DNA from: Gordonia sp. X0973
GTDB lineage: Bacteria; Actinomycetota; Actinomycetes; Mycobacteriales; Mycobacteriaceae
Direction: 5' to 3'
Assembly (NCBI RefSeq): GCF_013348785.1
Contig: NZ_CP054691.1
Location: forward strand, 186,001 to 250,000
DNA: 64,000 bases
The position numbers and the translations under genes were made by a program. The notes below the pieces were generated by a model that did not search any database, was not told the DNA's origin, and saw only the letters and a program-made list of their open reading frames with translations. Position 1 is the first letter of the stretch. The number at the start of each line of letters is the position of its first letter. Shown piece after piece: positions 19,381 to 27,252 of the stretch.

Positions 19381-20595
19381 ATGCTCGGGAGAATGTCTGA
19401 CGAGGCGGGCCTGTTCGAGTTTGAGTCGGCGACGATTCGATCGACCGGTGTTCGGCCGGACGGAGCGAAGAGAGCGCGAAACGCGTTTCGGCAGTATTCG
19501 CCTCCCTCAGATCCGATGTCCACCGTGCGCTGGCGGCCGACACGCCCCAACCCGGTCGTCCCGGGCGATTTGAAGGCTGTTGCCGAGTTCTTCGAGGACG
19601 CTCCGCAAGGTCGCGACCGGTTTCGATGGACTCTTCGTGACTCCCTGGACGAGGCGCTCGACGGTCAGCGGACGGGCCGATGGTGCTATCAGCACCTACG
19701 GAAGACCGAGAAGACATACCTGGGTACAGCCGTTGAGATCAACTTGACTCGGGAGTTCGACATCGAGGACGGGCGGGATCTCGATTGGCGGATCCGCGAG
19801 CTCGAGGTCGACTGCAAGTTCTCGCGCGATGTGGGTGGCTGGGAGATCCCGATGGAGATGTACGTGTGTGCTGATCACGGTGCTCAGTCGGCTAAGCGGG
19901 ATCAGGCCGCACTGCTGGTCTGGATGAACGATGACACTGGCGAGTGGGCCGCCGGGCTGCTTCGCACGTCCGACAGTCGCTTGCGGTGGCGAGTGAAGAA
20001 GGAAACGGGGGAGTTGGTTCGGGCATACAACCGCGACAACAAGCGGCGGTTGGCCGAGTTCGCGATGGACGAGATCTACTGGTTGTGGGGCGGGATTCAA
20101 CGAGATTTGCCAGAAAACCTCATACTTCGGTTGTCGACCGCCACACGGGAGAAGATTCTGCGTGAGGGGTCGAGCGGTCAGGAACGTGTCAACGATCTGT
20201 TTCGCCATGTTCAGAACACGCTGATTGACAGGAACGTGGTTCTGACCGTCGGGCAGCAGGACGATGCGCCAAAACGGGCTCGGGACGCCCGCCACCATCT
20301 CAGGGCTGAAGGCGTTGTCATTCTCGGACATGAACGCCCCCATCAGCAGATTGCTGCCAGCCTGGGGTTGGAGCCCCCCCGTAAAGGGTTCTGGACGTCG
20401 TCTCGCGTCACCTCGGTACCTGCCGCCTCTGCGCGTCGTCGGTTCTTCCTTGATGGCTCGTGGTGGGCTCCAGCGTCCGGCCGGGATGAGATCGGTTCGG
20501 GACCCAGATTCCCTAAAGACTGGTCAGAGCTCGAAGTGATCGGCCCGAAGGACTCCCGGACATCCCGTACCGACTTCGACTGGGCTGGAGACTGA
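19381..20595 (+). CDS. NaeI-family type IIE restriction endonuclease
   Basis: 404 residues matching NaeI by recalled sequence: DGQRTGRW..LRKTEKTYLGTAVEINL, VDCKFS and QERVNDLFRHVQNTLI..NVVLTVGQQDD. The catalytic set E119, D135, D144 and K146 keeps the exact NaeI spacing (E70, D86, D95, K97). NaeI is a homodimer that cuts GCCGGC after binding a second effector site through a C-terminal CAP-like domain. The ligase-like motif LYDG of NaeI is here A92-L-D-G95. An N-terminal extension of about 49 residues exceeds NaeI. The next gene starts immediately after its stop. ATG 19393 is an alternative start. Codon and base use are less GC-biased than the flanks, suggesting transfer. Confidence 0.9.
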   Translation: MLGRMSDEAGLFEFESATIRSTGVRPDGAKRARNAFRQYSPPSDPMSTVRWRPTRPNPVVPGDLKAVAEFFEDAPQGRDRFRWTLRDSLDEALDGQRTGRWCYQHLRKTEKTYLGTAVEINLTREFDIEDGRDLDWRIRELEVDCKFSRDVGGWEIPMEMYVCADHGAQSAKRDQAALLVWMNDDTGEWAAGLLRTSDSRLRWRVKKETGELVRAYNRDNKRRLAEFAMDEIYWLWGGIQRDLPENLILRLSTATREKILREGSSGQERVNDLFRHVQNTLIDRNVVLTVGQQDDAPKRARDARHHLRAEGVVILGHERPHQQIAASLGLEPPRKGFWTSSRVTSVPAASARRRFFLDGSWWAPASGRDEIGSGPRFPKDWSELEVIGPKDSRTSRTDFDWAGD

Positions 20596-21477
20596 ATGCA
20601 CGTGGGCGATCCAGAATTCGCAAAAGGGTTGTGTGGGTACCGCGAGTCGCATCTCCCGTCCACCTCGGACAAGGCCGACCAGAACTCGATTCGTTGGGGG
20701 AAGGCCATGTTTCATGCGCTCGGAGTTCCGCAGGATGCTCGGGAGGTCCCGAGCGTTGGGTCTGCGCTCGAGGAGGCAGTTGTCGCGGAACTCCGCATTG
20801 CCCGGCCCGATCTGCTGGTCGATCGGTCGTGTATGGCTACCGACTTCGCGCAGTACGCTCACTTGCGCCAGATGAAGAGTTTCACGTCGAAGTACAACGA
20901 TGATCTGGAGCGAATCGAACGAGCGATTGCCGCGGCCAACCAGTTGGATCCGTCACGGCCTGTCGCGGCTCTACGTCGGCAGCTCCAGACGATCCAGCGT
21001 CACGCAGCCGAGAATCGCAGCCTGCTTCAGTGGCTGAAGGAGAATCTGGCTGAGGAATCGGTGCTGAAGCTGGACGTGGCGGTTTCGACGCCCGACCGTG
21101 GTGGTCGGCTCCTACTTGGGCTGAGTTCCAAATGGTCACTGAGAACCGACAGAGCACAGGACTGCGTTTCTCAAGGGGGCAAACTTGTGTCGCTCCGACG
21201 TGGTCATATGCCCCATTACGCAGTCGTCACCATGGAACCTCGGCCGACCATGCTCCGTCTCCTGGCGGATGGATCGGGTTCTGTCGACTGCGTCTACCAT
21301 GTCGCGTTCGACGCGTTGCGCGAGGCGGCTGAACAATTGGGTGCCCAATCGATTCGAGCTATGCCGCAGCAGATTGCCCAACTGGATCGAATGGTTCGTC
21401 AAGGGCGCATCAGGCCGTTCTCTGACCTCGTTCGCGAAGTCGAGACGCTCCCACGCCCGCCTGATCCCTTGATCTGA
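20596..21477 (+). CDS. NgoMIV-family restriction endonuclease
   Basis: 293 residues matching NgoMIV by recalled sequence in the C-terminal half: YAHLRQM, SSKWSLRTDRAQDC, LRRGHMPHYAVVTMEPRP and GSVDCVYHVAFDAL. The (S/C)-x-K catalytic lysine is K179, the likely metal-binding Asp is D160 in LKLDVAV, and the DNA-reading R183-x-D185-R186 corresponds to NgoMIV R191-D193-R194. NgoMIV is a tetramer cutting G^CCGGC at two sites at once. The central loop between D160 and K179 is about 28 residues shorter than in NgoMIV. Its ATG directly follows the NaeI-like stop, so the two endonucleases are co-translated. Confidence 0.88.
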   Translation: MHVGDPEFAKGLCGYRESHLPSTSDKADQNSIRWGKAMFHALGVPQDAREVPSVGSALEEAVVAELRIARPDLLVDRSCMATDFAQYAHLRQMKSFTSKYNDDLERIERAIAAANQLDPSRPVAALRRQLQTIQRHAAENRSLLQWLKENLAEESVLKLDVAVSTPDRGGRLLLGLSSKWSLRTDRAQDCVSQGGKLVSLRRGHMPHYAVVTMEPRPTMLRLLADGSGSVDCVYHVAFDALREAAEQLGAQSIRAMPQQIAQLDRMVRQGRIRPFSDLVREVETLPRPPDPLI

Positions 21478-21483
21478 GGTCTC

Positions 21484-21526
21484 GCCGGCGTGGGTGAAGG
21501 GGGTTGTCAGATCTGCCGGCTAGGCT
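21484..21526 (+). promoter_or_regulatory. Two GCCGGC sites and a -10-like box before the methyltransferase
   Basis: GCCGGC occurs at 21484-21489 and 21515-21520, 31 bp apart. The second abuts TAGGCT (21521-21526), which sits 7 nt before the methyltransferase ATG, the usual layout of a -10 box for a leaderless actinobacterial transcript. No good ribosome site is present. Methylation, or binding by the restriction proteins, could therefore affect this promoter. Confidence 0.5.
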
Positions 21527-21533
21527 CTGGGGT

Positions 21534-22727
21534 ATGAGTCGAAACGACCCGCCAAAGCTCCCGACCGTCGCGGCACCCATGGTCGTCGATCTGTTCGCGG
21601 GCCCCGGTGGCCTCGATGCAGCAGCACACTGGTTGCAGCTTCCATCGATAGGAATCGAATTCGATGAATCTGCGGTCAAGACCAGAGAAGCTGCCGGGCT
21701 CAGTTCGATTCTGGCTGACGTCCGCGACTGGGCGGCGACCGATTTCGATGATTCCGTCAATGTCCTGACCGGCGGTCCCCCATGTCAGACCTACACCGTC
21801 GCCGGCAAGGGCCACGGTCGTCGAGCGTTGGCGCACGTGATCGAGCTTGTCGAGCGTCTGGGTGCGGGCCATCTGGACGACGTTCTCGGTGAGCTTGCTA
21901 CGCACAGTGATCCAAGGACAGGCCTCGTACTGCAACCACTGATCTGGGCGCTTTCTGCAATCAATGATGAACGCCCCTACGAAGCGATCATGCTGGAGCA
22001 GGTACCGGCAGTCGAGCCCGTCTGGCGCGCTGTCGCAGCGGTGCTGGAGGCGCACGGGTATGGGACGGATGTGGGGGTGCTGCGTACCGAAGAGTACGGG
22101 GTACCGCAAACACGGCGTAGGGCGATTCTGACCGCGCGACTGGGCGTCGCCCCGGAGGACGTATGGCTTCCGGCACCGACACATCAGAGGTACACAGGGG
22201 CTGCGGAAGCTGCTCAAGATAGCCTCCCCAAGTGGCGTTCGATGGCCGACGCACTCGACACGTCCGCACCTTTCACCGTCGTGTCGAACTACAGTCTCGG
22301 TGGCGATGCCACAAAGCGCTGCAAGCGGAGGCATGATCGCCCCGCCTTCACTGTTACCGGTAAGGCGTCCCGGAACCGACTGAAGTTCGACTCCGGTCGG
22401 GAAGAACGCCTCTCGATGCAGGACGCGGGCCGGCTACAGACCTTCCCTGAAGACTTCCCTTGGCGAGGACGCGACATCTCACAGCAGATCGGTAACGCAA
22501 TCCCGCCGCGCCTTGGCGCTCATCTCCTTGCCCATCTGCTTGGACTGGAGATCGGACTGGACGAGGAGTTCTTCGCCAGGAAGGCAGCAGGTTGGTCTCG
22601 GCCGACAGATGAGGTCGCGGCGCAAGTCCGCGAAACCATCGTTCGGGACGTCAATGCCCAGTCGTCAACCCTCCTCGTTGGCCCGCCGCTAGGTGCGGTC
22701 CGCGAGGACGCACCTATCGCGGTCTGA
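21534..22727 (+). CDS. DNA (cytosine-5) methyltransferase of the restriction island
   Basis: 397 residues with the m5C-methyltransferase motifs in order: DLFAGPGGLDAA (SAM binding), GGPPCQ with catalytic Cys84, EQVPAV in place of the usual ENV, QTRRRAIL, a target-recognition stretch around residues 215-285, RLQTFPEDFPW, and QIGNAIPPRLGAHLLAHLL. It presumably methylates GCCGGC and protects the host from both neighbouring endonucleases; specificity is inferred from those neighbours, not read from the protein. ATG 21534 is preferred over an in-frame TTG at 21504 because of the -10-like TAGGCT between them. Its 3' end overlaps the convergent vsr gene by 39 bp. Confidence 0.93.
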   Translation: MSRNDPPKLPTVAAPMVVDLFAGPGGLDAAAHWLQLPSIGIEFDESAVKTREAAGLSSILADVRDWAATDFDDSVNVLTGGPPCQTYTVAGKGHGRRALAHVIELVERLGAGHLDDVLGELATHSDPRTGLVLQPLIWALSAINDERPYEAIMLEQVPAVEPVWRAVAAVLEAHGYGTDVGVLRTEEYGVPQTRRRAILTARLGVAPEDVWLPAPTHQRYTGAAEAAQDSLPKWRSMADALDTSAPFTVVSNYSLGGDATKRCKRRHDRPAFTVTGKASRNRLKFDSGREERLSMQDAGRLQTFPEDFPWRGRDISQQIGNAIPPRLGAHLLAHLLGLEIGLDEEFFARKAAGWSRPTDEVAAQVRETIVRDVNAQSSTLLVGPPLGAVREDAPIAV

Positions 22728-23192
22728 GTCGCGAGCGTTCTGACGTTCTCCGCGCCCGACAGCGTCCGCTACTGCGGAGGCGACGACGAAGGGATCCTCG
22801 TGTTCCCAACAGCGGATGACTGTCCAGCCGGAGTCGGTCAGGCTTCGATCCATGTCCATATCTCGTGCTTGGTTGGTCGCGATCTTGTCTGACCAGAACT
22901 GGGCGTTGGTCTTCGGTACCTGGCGGTGCTCCGGACACCCATGCCAGAAGCATCCATCGATGAAGACGGCCACCTTCGCGCGGGTGAACACCAAGTCGGC
23001 CTTGCGTCTGGGCATTTCCGGTAGCGGCGCGTAGTCGACGCGGTAACGGAGACCAGCGGCGTGAACTAGGCGCCGAACGGCCATTTCGGGAGCGGTGTCT
23101 CGTCGCCGGTTCCCCTGCATCGACTTACGGACGGCAGCCGAGGACGCCCAGCTGACTTCGCTGCGAGGTTGGGCCACATGGTCATTGTCCAC
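22689..23192 (-). CDS. vsr: Very short patch repair endonuclease (Vsr)
   Basis: 167 residues of the Vsr family, which nicks beside T:G mismatches formed when 5-methylcytosine deaminates. Signatures: RSMQGNRRRDTAPEMAVRRL-type start (KSMQGNRRRDTAPE), GLRYRVDY, the metal Asp in RRKADLVF, and VAVFIDGCFWHGCPEH with the catalytic His and zinc ligands, then SLTDSGWTVIRCWEHE. It is convergent with and overlaps the methyltransferase, the usual pairing with an m5C enzyme. The start codon is GTG. Confidence 0.94.
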   Translation of the reverse strand: MDNDHVAQPRSEVSWASSAAVRKSMQGNRRRDTAPEMAVRRLVHAAGLRYRVDYAPLPEMPRRKADLVFTRAKVAVFIDGCFWHGCPEHRQVPKTNAQFWSDKIATNQARDMDMDRSLTDSGWTVIRCWEHEDPFVVASAVADAVGRGERQNARDSDRDRCVLADRT

Positions 23193-23251
23193 CCGAACGC
23201 GACCTGGTGGTACTTGTCGCGAGTAGCGTCGCGGCAGACATAGGAGGGATC

Positions 23252-24103
23252 ATGCTTCGTAGTTCGATGTCGCGCCGGCGTGTGGGGATGACGGCGATCG
23301 CCGTCGCCCTGTTGACCGCACTAGCACCGATCGCGGCAGCGTCGGCCGACGACCGCACCGACGTGCCGCCACCCGGCGCCAACAACTGGGCCTGTCGGAG
23401 TGCGGCGCATCCGGTTCCAGTGGTCCTGGTCCACGGGACGACCGCCAACCAGAACCAGAACTGGCATACGCTCTCGCCGGCTCTCACCCGCGCCGGCTAC
23501 TGCGTCTACACCGTGACGGTGGGGGTGCTGCCGGGACTCCCCGGCTACGGCGGTCTCGACCGACTCGGCACCTCGACGAGACAGCTGGCCGCCTTCGTCG
23601 CCGTCGTCATGAAACGGACCGGGGCAAAGCAGCTCGACTTCGTCGGCCACTCCCAGGGCGCGACACTGCAGCTGTCCTACCTGCGGTATTACGGGGGAGC
23701 ACGGCATGCTCGCCGCATCGTCAACCTGGCCGGTGCGGTCTCCGCCTCGCCGGACGCCGCCGGGATCAGTGCCCTCCTCAAGAGAGTGCCGAAGGAGCGG
23801 CGGTCGTTGTGCCCGCTCTGCGACAGCCTGGCCGATCGCTCGGTCTACGACTTCAAGAACTACCCGAACATCGAGTACGCGAACATCGCCAGCAGCACTG
23901 ACGAGGTCGTCAACCCGCCGTCGGTATCCTTCATGAAGGCGGCCCCCAACGTGCGCAACGTGCTGGTCCAGTCGTACTGCCCGCACATGCGGGTCGGGCA
24001 CGACGCGATGTCGAAGAGCCCGACTGTCCGGCGAATGATTATGAACGCGCTCGATCCGGCTACTCGGCAACCGGTCCATTGCGGTCCCGACATGCCCACG
24101 TAG
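23252..24103 (+). CDS. Secreted lipase/esterase (alpha/beta hydrolase, class 2 lipase type)
   Basis: 283 residues. A signal peptide is clear: SRRRVGMTAIAVALLTALAPIAAASA. The mature part has PVVLVHGTTANQNQNW (oxyanion HG), the nucleophile elbow GHSQG, an Asp in STDEVV and a His in CPHMRVGHDAM, giving a full triad. It would hydrolyse extracellular ester lipids. ATG 23252 has AGGAGG four nt upstream; an ATG at 23267 is possible. Four Cys in the mature chain may form disulphides. It stands next to the restriction island but has host-like GC. Confidence 0.88.
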   Translation: MLRSSMSRRRVGMTAIAVALLTALAPIAAASADDRTDVPPPGANNWACRSAAHPVPVVLVHGTTANQNQNWHTLSPALTRAGYCVYTVTVGVLPGLPGYGGLDRLGTSTRQLAAFVAVVMKRTGAKQLDFVGHSQGATLQLSYLRYYGGARHARRIVNLAGAVSASPDAAGISALLKRVPKERRSLCPLCDSLADRSVYDFKNYPNIEYANIASSTDEVVNPPSVSFMKAAPNVRNVLVQSYCPHMRVGHDAMSKSPTVRRMIMNALDPATRQPVHCGPDMPT

Positions 24104-24225
24104 TTAGTCGAACATTCGAAAACTGAAAGCCTGCTGCGAGGTTCGTTCGGGGGTGCTTGAGCGTATTTCCCCCGGTCGACTTCGGTGTCAACCTTGAGGT
24201 CCCCCGTCGACCCGAGGAGGCCGCA

Positions 24226-24417
24226 ATGACGATCCGTCACATGGGCCACGGCTCCGCGATCCCGCTCGCCCACCACGGCCTCCGACGACCGCTCACGATG
24301 ATGATCGGAGCGATCGTCGGCAGCTCGTCGATGATCGGCGCCATCGTCGCCAACCAGGTCCACTTCAACGAGACCGGCTCCGCACTCATCCCCTTCATCG
24401 CGACCGTGGCGCGCTGA
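24226..24417 (+). CDS. Small membrane protein, paralogue 1 (MTIRH family)
   Basis: 63 residues starting MTIRHMGHGS, then RRPLTMMIGAIVG and a single hydrophobic stretch (MIGAIVGSSSMIGAIVAN), ending with ETGSALIP. CGAGGAGG lies 5 nt before ATG 24226. A second gene 350 nt downstream (24768) encodes a clear relative. I do not know the family. One membrane helix with the basic N-terminus inside is the simplest reading. Confidence 0.7.
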   Translation: MTIRHMGHGSAIPLAHHGLRRPLTMMIGAIVGSSSMIGAIVANQVHFNETGSALIPFIATVAR

Positions 24418-24440
24418 CCGGTCGCGTTGCGAGGTTGTCT

Positions 24441-24640
24441 TGCGAGGTCTCGATACGCCAACTCGGGGTCTCGATACACCGCTTGGGGTCTCGATACACC
24501 GACTCGGCTAGCGCCTCGTCGGCACTCGACCACCGTGCTTCGTCGATACGCGACCACCGTGCTTCGTCGATACGCGACCACCGTGCTTCGTCGGCACTCG
24601 ACCACCGTGCTTCGTCGATACGCAACCACCGCGGGTCGTT
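24441..24640. repeat. 48-bp element with a 24-bp tandem array (gap between the two small genes)
   Basis: This fills most of the 350-bp gap 24418-24767. A full 48-bp copy lies at 24487-24534, with partial left ends before it. Its right end (GACCACCGTGCTTCGTCG and 6 more nt) is then repeated with an exact 24-bp period, units beginning at 24530, 24554, 24578, 24602 and 24626. There are no unique spacers, so it is not CRISPR. No gene is seen. Confidence 0.85.
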
Positions 24641-24767
24641 TGAGCACTTGGTCGAATGACCCGAACCTGGGAACTAGCTGCTAGATCGGTCGGAGGGTGC
24701 TTAGGCGCGTTCCTTTACGATCTCAAACCTGCGATCCTTGATGGACAGGCACACCAGGGAGGTAGCC

Positions 24768-24950
24768 ATGACCATCCGACACACCGGCAAGCACAGCATC
24801 GTCACCCCGCCGGCCCAGCGCGCCCATCGTCGCGTCACGGTGATCCTGTCGGCGATCGTGGTCAGTCTGTTCCTGATCGTCACGGCGTTCGCGAACATGC
24901 TGTACGTCGACGCGACCGGCGCCAGCCTGATCCCCGGCTTGGGTCACTAG
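24768..24950 (+). CDS. Small membrane protein, paralogue 2 (MTIRH family)
   Basis: 60 residues: MTIRHTGKHS, RRVTVILSAIVVSLFLIVTAFAN as the single membrane helix, and DATGASLIPG at the end. It is homologous along its whole length to the product at 24226 (shared MTIRH, Gly7, Ser10, AIV, AN, TG and LIP positions). AGGGAGG lies 5 nt before ATG 24768. Upstream of both genes a GGGTGCTT(G)AG(G)CG stretch is shared (about 24150 and 24697), so the duplication may include the promoter. Confidence 0.7.
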   Translation: MTIRHTGKHSIVTPPAQRAHRRVTVILSAIVVSLFLIVTAFANMLYVDATGASLIPGLGH

Positions 24951-24985
24951 GTTCGACGCCCCGGGGGCCTCGTCTTTCGGCTTGC

Positions 24986-25110
24986 GTGGTCTCGATACGG
25001 TTCCTCGCCCAGGGGCTCGGATCCACTCGACCACCATCGTGAGGCTTGACCGCCATCAGAACTGCTCGACCACCGTCGGATCGTCGACCACCGTCAGAAC
25101 TACTCGACCA
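24986..25110. repeat. Decayed copies of the 48-bp element
   Basis: Starts with GTGGTCTCGATACGG and contains several CTCGACCACC ends at irregular distances, so these are broken or partly deleted copies. They lie between paralogue 2 and the convergent secreted protein gene, and no gene is seen. Confidence 0.65.
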
Positions 25111-25122
25111 CCGCCGAAAGCG

Positions 25123-25569
25123 TCACGGAAGCAGCGTCTTGTCGCTGACCATCGACGAACTGCCCATGTTCGCGAACATCAGGTCTATCGAATCGGTCCC
25201 GGGGTTGGGCTGAGCAACGGTGAGGACGCGGCTCTTCTGCAGCACCGTGACGTTGGTGCCGAACTTCTTGCACAGGATCTGCGTGAGGTGATTACCTGCG
25301 GAAACGCCGGATTTCACCAATGACCGCGTGCTGTGCGGCCCGACGGACAACGGTGAGGAGAACGGCGTATAGCCGCCGATCTGCAGCTTGCAGGACATCT
25401 GCGTCGTGGTCGCCGAATTGTCGACGACGACCTTGATCCTTCCGCGGCCGCCGATGAGTTCCCCGGCCGGTCCGGCGGCCGAAGCCGAGCCGACGCCCAG
25501 GCCGACGAGGGTGCTGGCGGCCGAGGCCGCGACGAGGGCGGCGGCCAGTGATCGCGTTCGAGTGTTCAT
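25123..25569 (-). CDS. Secreted protein, unknown, two conserved Cys
   Basis: 148 residues. The N-terminus is a typical signal peptide (RSLAAALVAASAASTLVGLGVGSASA). The mature part is short and strand-rich, with MSCKLQIGG and ILCKKFG probably forming a disulphide, and a Ser/Gly-rich C-terminus. The spacing MxC...IxxxILCK recalls the secreted protein at 31798 (MTCGWTVDG...IVILCKSY), suggesting one small exported family. No function can be assigned. Confidence 0.7.
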   Translation of the reverse strand: MNTRTRSLAAALVAASAASTLVGLGVGSASAAGPAGELIGGRGRIKVVVDNSATTTQMSCKLQIGGYTPFSSPLSVGPHSTRSLVKSGVSAGNHLTQILCKKFGTNVTVLQKSRVLTVAQPNPGTDSIDLMFANMGSSSMVSDKTLLP

Positions 25570-25644
25570 GTTGTTCTCCTGTCCGAGTAACGATTGACAG
25601 GGAGAACGCTAGGAGGACGCCGACCGTGGGAAACGAGTAGCCGA

Positions 25645-27246
25645 CTACCCGATTCCGCGTCGGCGCCCGGCGACGGCGAGCATTTCGCCCAACTCGGTGA
25701 ACTTCACCCGCGGCCGTCCTTCACGGGCGCCGGCGGCGCGTTCGGCCTGGTCGATCCGGCGCATTCCGCGATACCCGACCACCTTTCGACGACGAGACCG
25801 CAACAACTCGTCGAAGGTCCCGGCGTCTCGACCTCCCGGCGTCACCGCCCCGTCGGCCACATCCCCGACGAACCGTTCGACCACCCCGAGCGCATCGAGT
25901 TTGTTCGCGCCGATCCCGCCGCTGGCCCCGCGCCCGGCCCAACCGATCACGTACGCACCGGGGACGACCTCGCCGTCGTCGCCGACGAGCCGCCCGTCGA
26001 CGTTGGGAAATCGGCCGGACTCCTCGTCGAAGGGCAATCCGGTGATCGGCGTCCCGCGGTATCCGATCGAGCGGACCACCAAGTCGGCGGCGATCCGGTG
26101 CTCGCGTCCGCCGGTCGCCACGGTCACGGACTCGACGCGCTCGTCACCGTCGATGCCGACCGGCGAGGTGTGGAACAGGAAGACGATGCGGCGGCGACCG
26201 AGAGCCACCGGCCCGGACAGGTCCGGCAGCGGTCCGTCGGCCTCGGCGCACACGACAACCTCGACATCGGGCACGGCGGCCAACGCCCGGTACTCGGCGT
26301 CGGTGTAAGCCGCGGAATCCTGCCCGCGACGCCCGAGCACGACGACCTCCCCGACGTTCTGCTCCCGCAGCAACCGCAGCGCACGGTCGGCAATGTCGGT
26401 GCGCGCCAATGCTTCTGGCGGTGAGACCAGCATCCGTGCGATGTCCAGCGCGACGTTCCCGGTCCCGACGACGACGGCCCGCCCGGAACCCAGTCGACCG
26501 GACAGGGCGGGTATCGGCGGACCGACCGCGTCCGGCACCGCGTTGTACCAGGCGACGAGGTCGCTCGCGGCGATCGACCCGTCGAGGTCCTCACCCGGAA
26601 TGTCCAGGCGCCGCGACTGTGACGCACCCACCGCGTAGAACACCGCGTCGAAATGTTCCGCCAACTCGGCCGGCGTGATCTGGCCGGCGGCCGCGTCGGG
26701 GCCGACCTCGACGTTGGTCGCCATCGTGACCCGCGGGTCGCGATAGCAGAGGTCGAAGGTGCGCATCACGTCCTTGGTGGAGGGGTGATCCGGTGCGACA
26801 CCGGCGCGTACCAGCCCGCCCGGCGTCGGGAGTTTGTCGAGGACGGTCATCCGCGCCTGCGTGCGGTGCAGCAGCGTCCGCAGCGCGTACCCGCCCGACG
26901 GGCCGGTGCCGACGATCGCCACGCGCAACCCGTCGGGCAGCCGGGGAATCGTCGGATAGGTGACGTCGCCCCATCCCGTCGACACGTCGGGGTTGTTCTT
27001 GTAGAACTCGGCGTTGATGTCGACGAAGACGCGGTCGCGCGGGGCGAGGCGGTCGGCCGGGAAGATCGCGTTCACCGGACACGCGTCGGCGCAAGCACCG
27101 CAGTCGATGCAGGTGTCGGGATCGATGTGCAGGATCTCCGACGTCCCGAATCCGCGTTCCTCTGGCGTCGGGTGGATGCAGTTGACCGGGCAGACCGAGA
27201 CGCAACCGGCATCGCTGCAACACGACTGCGTGATGACGAAGGCCAC
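25645..27246 (-). CDS. fprB: Ferredoxin / ferredoxin-NADP reductase fusion (FprB type)
   Basis: 533 residues. Residues 1-75 are a 7Fe/8Fe ferredoxin domain with two Cys clusters (CCSDAGCVSVCPVNC and CIDCGACADACPVNA). The rest is an adrenodoxin-reductase-like FAD/NADPH module: VAIVGTGPSGGYA, GGLVRAGVAPDHP, VVVGTGNVALDIAR and GWAGRGASGGIG. It moves electrons from NADPH through FAD to the fused Fe-S domain. Directly upstream on the same strand, 6 nt away, is an AurF-like diiron protein, which makes it the likely reductase for that enzyme. A similar fprB/diiron neighbourhood is recalled in mycobacteria. Confidence 0.93.
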   Translation of the reverse strand: MAFVITQSCCSDAGCVSVCPVNCIHPTPEERGFGTSEILHIDPDTCIDCGACADACPVNAIFPADRLAPRDRVFVDINAEFYKNNPDVSTGWGDVTYPTIPRLPDGLRVAIVGTGPSGGYALRTLLHRTQARMTVLDKLPTPGGLVRAGVAPDHPSTKDVMRTFDLCYRDPRVTMATNVEVGPDAAAGQITPAELAEHFDAVFYAVGASQSRRLDIPGEDLDGSIAASDLVAWYNAVPDAVGPPIPALSGRLGSGRAVVVGTGNVALDIARMLVSPPEALARTDIADRALRLLREQNVGEVVVLGRRGQDSAAYTDAEYRALAAVPDVEVVVCAEADGPLPDLSGPVALGRRRIVFLFHTSPVGIDGDERVESVTVATGGREHRIAADLVVRSIGYRGTPITGLPFDEESGRFPNVDGRLVGDDGEVVPGAYVIGWAGRGASGGIGANKLDALGVVERFVGDVADGAVTPGGRDAGTFDELLRSRRRKVVGYRGMRRIDQAERAAGAREGRPRVKFTELGEMLAVAGRRRGIG

Positions 27247-27252
27247 GCCGCC

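Noticed and set aside
18371-23192. Prophage or integrative element carrying the restriction genes
   Set aside because: No integrase, phage gene, transposase or flanking direct repeat was found; only base composition suggests transfer.
24487-24640. CRISPR-like array of short repeats
   Set aside because: Units are contiguous with a 24-bp period and no unique spacers, and no cas genes are present. The same holds at 54211-54530.
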